Shown here: piece after piece, positions 16,472 to 22,880 of the stretch
How the letters are laid out: each line of letters starts with the position of its first letter
Numbering within the stretch: position 1 is the first letter of the stretch
Assembly (NCBI GenBank): GCA_947488865.1
Contig: CANLCB010000005.1
Span: forward strand, 1 to 46,464
Source: Deltaproteobacteria bacterium
GTDB taxonomy: Bacteria; Bdellovibrionota_C; UBA2361; OMII01
Direction of reading: 5' to 3'
DNA length: 46,464 bases
Program-made: the position numbers and the translations under genes
Notes under the pieces: model-generated
Database searches by the model: none
Told to the model about the DNA's origin: nothing
Seen by the model: the letters and a program-made list of their open reading frames with translations, nothing else

Positions 16472-16609
16472 AACCCCCGCTCTCCTCCGTTCAGAAGGCT
16501 CTCTTTGCTGCGAGCAACAAAAACGTAAAAAATTCCGTCACATGAGGCGCTTACGGATGAAAGCCTTCGCAACGAGCGGAATAGCGACGTATTCCTAACG
16601 CGTCGCTCG

Positions 16610-17050
16610 TTACTCTTCTCCGCAGCAGTCCTCTGAGGAGTCCTCGATCCCAAAATGGTCTTTTAAGAACGCGACAAGGTCGAGGCTGCTATTGGGGTCC
16701 AGCATCTCCTGCAGATCTTTTCCGCTCATCTGAAGATACTGAACGCCGTGCGATTTCAATAAACCGGGCAATCGACTCTGCCGTTCAAGCTGTTCGACCT
16801 CAATGTACTGAGAGAAATCTGGCGCGAACTCAACCACCATCTTGGGGTCATCTTCGCGATCTACAACAGTGAAGAGACACTTATTACGTTCTGCCCACTC
16901 ACGAGTTTCAGCGTCACATACCTGAGGGCTTCCCGACAAATCCCCACCACAAACGGCGCGCACACTCATACTGAACAGGACCCGGTCCTCGCCAAAAAAG
17001 CCCGTTAACAGGCGAAACAATTGAGCCTCAGGTAGAGACATCTCATCCAT
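16610..17050 (-). CDS. DUF2726-like protein, possible degenerate PD-(D/E)XK fold
   Basis: This 146-residue cytoplasmic protein is patterned like DUF2726: EAQLFRLLTGFFGEDRVLFSMSVRAV, then CLFTVVDREDDPKMVVEF strands, a helix (EQLERQSRLPGLLKSHGV) and QYLQMSG. In DUF2726 the vDF...d..t..p.lviE strands hold a restriction-endonuclease-like core. Here VDREDDPKMVVEF keeps an acidic pair but not a clear ExK. The acidic C-terminus ends EDCCGEE. It is divergent from def, with no operon partner. Function unknown; the fold assignment is by pattern only. Confidence 0.45.
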   Translation of the reverse strand: MDEMSLPEAQLFRLLTGFFGEDRVLFSMSVRAVCGGDLSGSPQVCDAETREWAERNKCLFTVVDREDDPKMVVEFAPDFSQYIEVEQLERQSRLPGLLKSHGVQYLQMSGKDLQEMLDPNSSLDLVAFLKDHFGIEDSSEDCCGEE

Positions 17051-17164
17051 ACTTTTAGTATCGCAGATGCTTGCCTACGGAACAAACCAGAAGATAAAAA
17101 GCCAAGAAAAATCAACTTCGGGACAGAAGTGACAGACGACTCGAAGTTTGTTCTACTAATAGGT

Positions 17165-17722
17165 ATGGCGCTACTTGAAGTAAGAATTATTCCCGACCCC
17201 ATCTTAAGGACCCCAACGCAAAAGGTGGAAATATTTGACCAAAAGCTACACACATTTCTCGACGATATGTACGAGACGATGGTCCACGCGGTTGGCATAG
17301 GCCTTGCAGCCCCCCAGGTCGGTAGCGTCCAAAGGCTCGCTATCATGGACTTGAGCATCGAGGACGTTCCAGCGCCGATCATCACCTCCCTCAGTGGAAA
17401 GGATCCTCAATCGCACATTCATAAACAACGGCTTGAGATGATTAACCCTGTGCGCATTAAAGAGGGAAAGATGGTTTCATCTGATGAGGGGTGCTTAAGC
17501 ATTCCCGATTATCGCGACTCTATTAAGAGGCACGAAACCGTAACGATTACCGCTCATGACCGTTACGGAAACGCTTTTCAATGCGAAGCTGCAGCGCTTA
17601 CAGCTTTCTGCATACAACACGAGATGGACCATCTTGATGGCATCCTGTTCACGGATCACCTGAGCCGCTTAAAGACTCAACTTTTCAAGCGGTGGTGCGT
17701 TAAGAACGGCTATACAGAATAG
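17165..17722 (+). CDS. def: Peptide deformylase
   Basis: This is 185 residues from the ATG at 17165. The track GTG at 17129 adds twelve residues before the conserved start MALLEVRIIPDPILR and has no binding site. All three deformylase motifs are present: GIGLAAPQVG (about 45-54), EGCLSIP with the metal-binding Cys, and QHEMDHLDG with the metal-binding His pair and catalytic Glu. It removes the formyl group from new N-terminal Met, using Fe2+. fmt follows after 15 bp in the classic def-fmt operon. Confidence 0.95.
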   Translation: MALLEVRIIPDPILRTPTQKVEIFDQKLHTFLDDMYETMVHAVGIGLAAPQVGSVQRLAIMDLSIEDVPAPIITSLSGKDPQSHIHKQRLEMINPVRIKEGKMVSSDEGCLSIPDYRDSIKRHETVTITAHDRYGNAFQCEAAALTAFCIQHEMDHLDGILFTDHLSRLKTQLFKRWCVKNGYTE

Positions 17723-17737
17723 GATAGACAAATCGTC

Positions 17738-18691
17738 ATGAAAGTTCTGTTCTTCGGCACACCCGATTTTTCTGTTCCAACACTTGAGGCGCTCATCCAT
17801 ATGCCCGGTGTTGAGGTGGGCGCTGCATTGACCCAACCTGATCGCCCCGCGGGACGAGGGGGGAAAATCGCGATGTCGCCGATCAAGCAACTAGCGCTCT
17901 CGCGTGATATTCCAGTCTTTCAGCCTGTGTCGCTTCGCAAAGAGTTCAGCGGACTCTCTCAAACTCTCCAGGCATACGGGCCGTTCGACATCGGTATCGT
18001 CATCGCGTTCGGACAAATATTACCCAAAGAAGTACTTAACTTCCCGAAGCATGGATGCGTCAACGTCCACGCCTCTATTCTTCCTCGATGGAGAGGAGCA
18101 GCGCCCATACAACGAGCGATTCAAGCGGGCGATTCTGAGACAGGCGTATGCTTAATGCGCATGGACGAAGGGCTCGACACAGGAGCCGTGTTCTCCTGCG
18201 CGAAAACACCTATCACTTCTGGCGATACCGGAAGCTCGCTCCATGACACGCTCGCGAAACTAGGAGCAGAAACCCTTGCGCGAGATTTGAGTGCCATTAT
18301 CGATGGAACTCTTCAAGCGATTCCCCAACCCTCTGAGGGCGTCACATACGCTTCCAAGATAACGACTGGAGAGTGTCGGATCGATTGGAGTAGCGACGCC
18401 CACCAGATTGCGCTCAACATTAGAGCCTTCTCGCCCTTTCCTGGGTGCTTCACGACATGGCGAGGGAAACGACTTAAAGTCCTCTTCGCTCAAGACTCCC
18501 GAAGGCCATCCGCTAGCTCAGCGACTCCAGGCGAGGTTATTTACGCCCAAGGAGAGCGCGTTGAGATCGCCTGCGGACATGGAACGTCCCTCTCTGTAAC
18601 CGACCTACAACTTGAGGGTAAAAAGCGAATGGGAACGGCTGAGTTTCTTCGAGGGAACGTACTCGCGACTGGAGACCACTTCAATACTTAA
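17738..18691 (+). CDS. fmt: Methionyl-tRNA formyltransferase
   Basis: This 317-residue protein begins MKVLFFGTPDFSVPTLEAL. It has a Rossmann-like N-terminal formyltransferase domain with the signature CVNVHASILPRWRGAAPIQRAI (Asn, His and the SLLP-type loop) and DEGLDTGAV, then a C-terminal OB-like domain (about 210-317, ISPFPGCFTTWRGKRLK type). It formylates Met-tRNAfMet with 10-formyl-THF. Cotranscribed with def. The last four bases overlap the end of the convergent Cas4-like gene. Confidence 0.95.
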   Translation: MKVLFFGTPDFSVPTLEALIHMPGVEVGAALTQPDRPAGRGGKIAMSPIKQLALSRDIPVFQPVSLRKEFSGLSQTLQAYGPFDIGIVIAFGQILPKEVLNFPKHGCVNVHASILPRWRGAAPIQRAIQAGDSETGVCLMRMDEGLDTGAVFSCAKTPITSGDTGSSLHDTLAKLGAETLARDLSAIIDGTLQAIPQPSEGVTYASKITTGECRIDWSSDAHQIALNIRAFSPFPGCFTTWRGKRLKVLFAQDSRRPSASSATPGEVIYAQGERVEIACGHGTSLSVTDLQLEGKKRMGTAEFLRGNVLATGDHFNT

Positions 18692-19536
18692 CCGGGGGTA
18701 CCTGGCGGGCGCTCATCAACACGCGCCGAACATCTGTGCCGCACATCACATTTCCTACATTTACTCGGATGAGGTTGAGGTTTTGCCGGACTACCATTCA
18801 AAATACGGCGCATATCCGAAAGAAGAGAGGTCACCCACTGTTGCTTGCGCTCCTGATTCTCAATTTTAACGCGACGACAATTCTCTCCTAAGAGCAAATA
18901 GCCATGAGGAGGACGCACTCCCTCAAACTCCTCCACGAGACGCATATACACGAGAAGCTGAGCCACATACCGATCTCGCAACTTCTTCGCCAAAGGCTTC
19001 CTCTCGACAGGAAGAATAAAATCACCCTCTCGAAGAATCGCGTCCGGCTTACCGGCCAGCCCCTGCTTTACTGAGATGTATTCCCGAGACGGCAATATGG
19101 AACTCCCCTCAATCGCCACCGCGATCTCAGATAACGCGAATCCAGAATCTCGGTGTCGACGACGCGCGGCTTTTAAAAAAGATCTGATTACAAGAAGGGA
19201 CGCTGCCATTAGAACTACTAACTGAAGACCATGACTTTGAACGGACACAAAAAAGATATCATCCAATCTCTCCTTGGGGGACTGAATGAGGAGAAAGAAA
19301 ACTCCCGCCGAGCAAAGGAGCACAGCTAGGTACCGAATCCATTTCGTAAGAAGCAGCGATTCCTCAAAAAGGGTAGACCACGATTTATGGAGCTGTTTTC
19401 CAAGCTCCACTGAGGACTCCATTTTGGTATCCTCCCTATCAATCCATTTCAGCTTCCATGAGAGTGGACAGACTGAAAAAGCCCCCACCTCCCCCGCTGA
19501 TATAATGTGTTGCCCCTCTGGGCCTCTTGTTGCCAT
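18688..19536 (-). CDS. Cas4/RecB-like Fe-S nuclease with two inserted transmembrane helices
   Basis: This 282-residue protein has the Cas4-family landmarks in order: ISAGEVGAFSVCPLSWKLKWI with Cys23, a GKQLH motif (H50), GKPDAIL (D165), LPVERK (E178-x-K180), the QLLVY segment (Q193xxxY197) and a C-terminal CRKCDVRHRC (Cys260, 263, 269). Four Cys suit a [4Fe-4S] cluster; D/ExK/Q is the PD-(D/E)XK catalytic set. Unusually, two hydrophobic helices (about 67-85 and 103-121) sit between the H50 motif and the catalytic strands, joined by a short loop. So the nuclease core is probably held at the inner face of the cytoplasmic membrane. The ATG has AGGA six bases upstream. No cas or add genes are adjacent. 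Confidence 0.7.
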   Translation of the reverse strand: MATRGPEGQHIISAGEVGAFSVCPLSWKLKWIDREDTKMESSVELGKQLHKSWSTLFEESLLLTKWIRYLAVLLCSAGVFFLLIQSPKERLDDIFFVSVQSHGLQLVVLMAASLLVIRSFLKAARRRHRDSGFALSEIAVAIEGSSILPSREYISVKQGLAGKPDAILREGDFILPVERKPLAKKLRDRYVAQLLVYMRLVEEFEGVRPPHGYLLLGENCRRVKIENQERKQQWVTSLLSDMRRILNGSPAKPQPHPSKCRKCDVRHRCSARVDERPPGTPG

Positions 19537-19608
19537 GGACTATCCTCGCCTAGGCAGTATGCATTGAAAGCGAAAGGCTGGTAATCAGAGAATCGCGCTT
19601 GAGGATAA

Positions 19609-20136
19609 CTATCGAGGCCCTATGACGATATCCTTAGCTGCACGATAGCACTTGCGCGCCTTACGTTGGATGAGCGTAAAGAGTTCCTTGCAGACATCCT
19701 GCAAAGCCTCTTTGTCAGACCGCCCTAACAACACCTGCGGAGGAGAACTCTCCTCTGGATACTCAACGATCGGTTCGGCAAGGTGCACCGAACTAATGTG
19801 TGGCATGTGAGCCGTCTCGAGAGCGAATTGCACCTCCGGCGCCTGGTGATGGGTTAGTCGCCAAAAAGCGTAACGCCCGCACGCGCTCGTAAAGGTGCAT
19901 TGTACGTGGAACCTGCCAGACTCAGCGTCGAATCCAACCTTCACCCTAAAATCATGGATATCTTCGAGAAGAAAGTTCGCCTCGAAAGATTTAATCCAGC
20001 TACGACGAGCTCGATAAGCGGATACCTCATCAAGGTAAATTCCCTCCAAAACCAAGCGTTCAGAGTCGTACCAGAGCCCCAAACTCACCGTTGGAAAGTG
20101 AGAACCCGTTGAATGTTCCAATCCAGTTTGCTGCAT
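19609..20136 (-). CDS. Conserved-looking cytoplasmic protein, unknown
   Basis: This is 175 residues from the ATG at 20136. The track start at 20160 is a TTG directly after the T-run of a terminator, so I prefer the ATG, though neither has a clear ribosome-binding site. It has alternating strand patterns (TVSLGLWYDSERLVLEGIYLDEV, FRVKVGFDAESGRFHVQCTF), an aromatic stretch (GRYAFWRLTHHQ) and a C-terminal basic helix (LIQRKARKCYRAAKDIV). No signal or membrane helix. I do not recognise the family. It sits immediately downstream of the structured RNA element at 20159-20366, which may control it or be independent. Confidence 0.55.
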   Translation of the reverse strand: MQQTGLEHSTGSHFPTVSLGLWYDSERLVLEGIYLDEVSAYRARRSWIKSFEANFLLEDIHDFRVKVGFDAESGRFHVQCTFTSACGRYAFWRLTHHQAPEVQFALETAHMPHISSVHLAEPIVEYPEESSPPQVLLGRSDKEALQDVCKELFTLIQRKARKCYRAAKDIVIGPR

Positions 20137-20158
20137 AGAGTCGAATCGCACGTTGAAC

Positions 20159-20192
20159 AAAAAAAGAGGTCCCCCTTTTTAGGGGGGGACCT
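20159..20192 (-). terminator. Rho-independent terminator of the structured RNA
   Basis: On the minus strand AGGTCCCCC (20192-20184) pairs with GGGGGACCT (20175-20167), with an eight-base CCTAAAAA loop, and is followed within two bases by a run of Ts (20165-20159). It is a textbook intrinsic terminator for transcription towards lower coordinates. It stands about 25 bp before the ATG of the 175-residue protein, so it either ends a separate RNA or acts as an attenuator. Confidence 0.75.
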
Positions 20193-20366
20193 GTCGGAAT
20201 CCTCTAAACATCGGGCCCACACTCTTGACACCACCCGACGCTAGAAGCTGATTCCTCAGTGCCACTCATGGGCACTACCAACTTAAGTTTTACTATCGGA
20301 GACGGCGTGCAAAAGCTTAACAATTGCCCGCCAATCCCCAGCCCTAGCACCACCAGGGACCGATAG
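20159..20366 (-). ncRNA. Candidate structured ncRNA or leader/riboswitch, minus strand
   Basis: The region folds into stacked perfect stems on the minus strand. CTATCGG pairs with CCGATAG (plus 20360-20366 with 20293-20299), enclosing GGCGGGCAA/TTGCACGCC (20324-20332 with 20304-20312). Next come AGTGCC/GGCACT (20271-20276 with 20258-20263) and GGAATC/GATTCC (20250-20255 with 20196-20201), the latter enclosing CGTCGGG/CCCGATG (20234-20240 with 20209-20215). Last is a terminator hairpin with a T7 tail. No credible ORF covers it. I checked for tmRNA, RNase P, SRP, and common riboswitch signatures (cobalamin, TPP, FMN, SAM) and found none. 6S RNA cannot be excluded by eye. I see no confident promoter. 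Confidence 0.5.
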
Positions 20367-20693
20367 AAGTAATGTTTTTAAGCGGTTACAATTTATGTGA
20401 CACCTTGTCCGGGTTCTGATATGCTCCCAATGGTTTCAGCCATTTAGGAGCTCTACCTGACACCTCGCACAGAATAATAAGCGGCGTGGAAGCTCCCGTG
20501 GTGAAGTATCGATGTGAAGCGGACAGATACACGAGTTTCGAAACTCTTGTGCAGTATAAAGCTCTGACGACTCACTCGACTTCCTCGCCACTCACACGGC
20601 GCGCCTAAGCGTTAGCGAAGAAGTTGCCGTATGAACAAATCTCCTTAATGGCGTAAGTAATGATTTATCATTTAACGTAGGAAATAATCTCGT
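20367..20693. other. Non-coding region with further hairpins
   Basis: There is no convincing ORF in this 327-bp stretch. It contains GCTCCC-AATGG-tttcag-CCATT-TAGGAGC (about 20424-20453), CACGAGTTTCGAAACTCTTGTG (about 20531-20552, with a 2-base bulge) and a TGACACCT direct repeat (about 20398 and 20458). Near the downstream gene is a near-palindrome AATGATTTATCATT (about 20658-20671). It may hold leader structures for the RG-rich gene and the promoter of the minus-strand RNA. Confidence 0.4.
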
Positions 20694-21383
20694 ATGAACA
20701 GAGGCAATCACAGGCACTCTAACCGAGGCGGACGCGGACGCGGTCGTTCAAACCGAGGTCGCGGCGGAGATAGACACTCACGTCGTCACCCACGACAGAG
20801 CGCCGAGAGCGGCAATCAAAGAGAGCGTATCTCTATCGAAAGTGGCGATCTGGTTCTCATCGATCAATTCATGCTCGCCAACGGGCAGTTTATCGATAAA
20901 ATGGCCGCAGTAATCGACGAAGAGGCGGAGATCAAGAATCAAGTTATTCGCGAGTACGGCGGAAAAGTAATCTCGGTAACGCGAGGAACCTACAGGATCG
21001 AGCGCGATCCATTCGCCTACACGATCGTAGTTCACCCTGAAGGCGACGATCTCACAGCCCCAGAGGCGGTTAAAGAAGCTAGCGAGCTCCTCGGTGAAGT
21101 AAATATCGACACCCGATGCCTCGCCATGCTCGACCGTGAGCTTCTCGATGATAACGCTCTCCTTGAGCGATATCAGCAGCTCTGGTTCAGCGGACAGGAC
21201 AAGACGGCCCGAGATCTTCTCCGTGATAACGGTGGAGCGGTTCGTTATGGATTCCGTCGCGATGGCGATGAATTGGGCGTTTACCAAGTTCCCGGCGAGG
21301 ATGTTATCTGCCTCTGGCCGAAGAACATGGAAGCCATGGCGAGCGCTGAAGAGTCTCTCGATCAGGCCGCTCAGGAAGCTTAA
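20694..21383 (+). CDS. RG-rich (RGG-box-like) protein of unknown function
   Basis: In this 229-residue protein the first 36 residues are almost entirely Arg, Gly, Asn, His and Ser (GGRGRGRSNRGRGG), like eukaryotic RGG boxes and the basic tails of some bacterial RNA-binding proteins. Residues about 45-229 form an acidic soluble domain: GDLVLIDQFMLANGQFI, NQVIREYGGKVISVTRGTYRI, CLAMLDRELLDDNALLERYQQLWF, ARDLLRDNGGAVRYGFRRDGDELGVYQV and ICLWP. I do not recognise the domain. The tail suggests nucleic-acid binding (inference). The start is the first ATG, with AGGA eleven bases upstream. A strong terminator follows about 50 bp after the stop, so it is probably monocistronic. Confidence 0.65.
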   Translation: MNRGNHRHSNRGGRGRGRSNRGRGGDRHSRRHPRQSAESGNQRERISIESGDLVLIDQFMLANGQFIDKMAAVIDEEAEIKNQVIREYGGKVISVTRGTYRIERDPFAYTIVVHPEGDDLTAPEAVKEASELLGEVNIDTRCLAMLDRELLDDNALLERYQQLWFSGQDKTARDLLRDNGGAVRYGFRRDGDELGVYQVPGEDVICLWPKNMEAMASAEESLDQAAQEA

Positions 21384-21433
21384 GGAAAGGCAAGCTGGTT
21401 AAAGACAACCAAGCCTAACCTCGTTACACTAAG

Positions 21434-21466
21434 AGGAGCGTGTGGCAACACACGCTCCTTTTTTTT
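21434..21466 (+). terminator. Strong rho-independent terminator
   Basis: AGGAGCGTGTG-gcaa-CACACGCTCCT is a perfect 11-bp stem with a four-base loop, followed by seven Ts. It ends the RG-rich gene. The track start of the next ORF (GTG at 21440) lies inside this stem, which argues for the later ATG at 21482. Confidence 0.9.
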
Positions 21467-21481
21467 GATATCGCCTCCCCC

Positions 21482-22234
21482 ATGGTACTAGGACTTCTCG
21501 AAAAAAGACTGACATTCAAGCCAACCCGCGTTGAGCATAATGGCTTGAAGGGGTTCGCTCATGAGCGGGTTCGCTTCGGTCACGAATTTGGACTCGATCT
21601 TGACGGGGCATTTTCAGACCAAGGATCAAAATCCGTCGTACTATTCCTCCACGGAAACCGACACAACATCAGTCGATTCCGCGAACACTACGATCTGTTC
21701 TCAAAGTTAGCGCAATCATTCTTCACGTTCGATTATCCTGGCTACGGCATAAGCGCGGGGGCGCCGTCTGAATCAGCCGTCTACGCAAGCGCTCGCGCCG
21801 CGTATGACTTCCTCATCTCAACTAAGGGTTTTGCCCCTCATCAGATGATCGTTTACGGATGCTCGATGGGCGGGGCCGTGGCCGTTGACCTCTCCACGAC
21901 TCATTCAATCGCCGGACTAATCACCGAAGCGACATTCACCAACTCCAGAGAGATGGCGAAACATCTGTATCCGTACCTTCCGCTGTGGCCATTCCTTCCG
22001 ATTAGATTTCGCAACGATGAGAAGATCAGAAAAGTGCGCTCGCCGGTTCTTATGATTCACGGCGAAAAAGACCCAGTAGTCCCCGTTTCAATGGCCACCC
22101 AACTGCTCAACGCAACTCAAGGAAATGGACGATTAATAGTTGTAGAGGAAGCGGATCACATCAGCTGCCTCACCCACGGCGAGGCACAACTCAAAAACGT
22201 GATTCAGGAATTTATTAATGCTGTTTCCGCTTAG
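21482..22234 (+). CDS. Alpha/beta hydrolase, BEM46/S33-like
   Basis: This is 250 residues from the ATG at 21482. The catalytic triad is visible: nucleophile elbow YGCSMGGA (Ser; GxSxG), acid in MIHGEKDPVVP (Asp) and the His in EEADHISCL. The oxyanion loop is LFLHGNRHNISRF. FDYPGYGISAGAPSE is typical of BEM46/YfhR-type serine hydrolases and peptidases. Substrate unknown. No clear signal peptide, though the N-terminus may sit at the membrane. It has no good ribosome-binding site at this ATG. It converges on the following small membrane-protein gene. Confidence 0.85.
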   Translation: MVLGLLEKRLTFKPTRVEHNGLKGFAHERVRFGHEFGLDLDGAFSDQGSKSVVLFLHGNRHNISRFREHYDLFSKLAQSFFTFDYPGYGISAGAPSESAVYASARAAYDFLISTKGFAPHQMIVYGCSMGGAVAVDLSTTHSIAGLITEATFTNSREMAKHLYPYLPLWPFLPIRFRNDEKIRKVRSPVLMIHGEKDPVVPVSMATQLLNATQGNGRLIVVEEADHISCLTHGEAQLKNVIQEFINAVSA

Positions 22235-22240
22235 TAATGG

Positions 22241-22687
22241 CTAGCGGTACTCGACCACCGCTCGGCGCTCCCGAACCCAATCATGCTGATCAGAGTCAGC
22301 AGCAACCCATCGAATCGCGAACGCGAGCAGTATCATCCCCCCGAACAGCACGACGGGAATCAGATATCGCTCAAACGGCTGGGAAACCTTATCCCCTCCA
22401 ACGACGGAGGCGACGCCGTGCACAATAGCGCCACGACTTAAAAGACTGGCAGTGGGAGCATCTTTTCGCTCAGCTCTAGCGGACCCGTATTCAGGAGAAT
22501 CGCTATAAGCATAGTCGATCCCCCTGCTCTCGCGGACTTTCTTAGAAGGTAGATTTCGGCCGCCCATGACGAAACTTGTTCTGCCAGAAGCTTGCCGCCC
22601 CCGGGAACTGTCCTGATATGTGCTCACCGGACGCCGTGCTGAGCCCCCATCACCAAATGCTAGAGACGTACTTTTATCTGACGACAT
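22241..22687 (-). CDS. Tail-anchored membrane protein, unknown
   Basis: This 148-residue protein has a long polar N-terminal region rich in Ser, Gly and Arg (likely disordered), then a single C-terminal membrane helix (LIPVVLFGGMILLAFAIRWVA, about 109-129) and a short charged tail (HDWVRERRAVVEYR). AAGGA lies upstream of the ATG. It follows mltD and a doubtful 68-residue ORF in the same direction, so it may be in the mltD transcript. No known domain. Confidence 0.55.
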   Translation of the reverse strand: MSSDKSTSLAFGDGGSARRPVSTYQDSSRGRQASGRTSFVMGGRNLPSKKVRESRGIDYAYSDSPEYGSARAERKDAPTASLLSRGAIVHGVASVVGGDKVSQPFERYLIPVVLFGGMILLAFAIRWVAADSDQHDWVRERRAVVEYR

Positions 22688-22880
22688 TCGCGTTCCATCC
22701 TTGGCAACGAGCGCGACTTAGTAAACATTCCAGCGCTCGGTGAGCTATTGTGACAGCTTCGCCCAAACTAACATAGCGCCCCCATTCGTCCGATATAAGG
22801 CATAGTGCCTTCAGAGAGTTACCTTGCAAGAGCCCTACGAGGTTCTCGTACAACACACCACCGGCTACGAGATACGCCAC
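22674..22880 (-). CDS. Doubtful 68-aa ORF between mltD and the tail-anchored protein
   Basis: This ORF has a GTG start directly after the mltD stop codon and overlaps the next gene by 14 bp, which would suit translational coupling. The protein (MAYLVAGGVLYENLVGLL...) has a plausible helix-rich composition and no membrane helix. There is no ribosome-binding site and no recognisable family. It is the only ORF that explains the 193-bp gap here. Confidence 0.3.
   Translation of the reverse strand: MAYLVAGGVLYENLVGLLQGNSLKALCLISDEWGRYVSLGEAVTIAHRALECLLSRARCQGWNANVVR

Noticed and set aside
19499-19510. TATAATG near the Cas4-like start as a promoter -10
   Set aside because: It lies within the N-terminal coding region and on the plus strand, with no suitable -35 and no plus-strand gene after it.
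20161-20690. tmRNA, RNase P RNA, SRP RNA or a cobalamin/TPP/FMN/SAM riboswitch
   Set aside because: None of their conserved core sequences was found on either strand by eye; left as unassigned structured RNA.
20778-21287. 169-aa minus-strand ORF
   Set aside because: It is the exact antisense shadow of the RG-rich gene, which has a good terminator and reading sense on the plus strand.
21440-21481. Extended N-terminus of the hydrolase from GTG 21440
   Set aside because: The codons lie inside the intrinsic terminator stem and T-run of the preceding gene.
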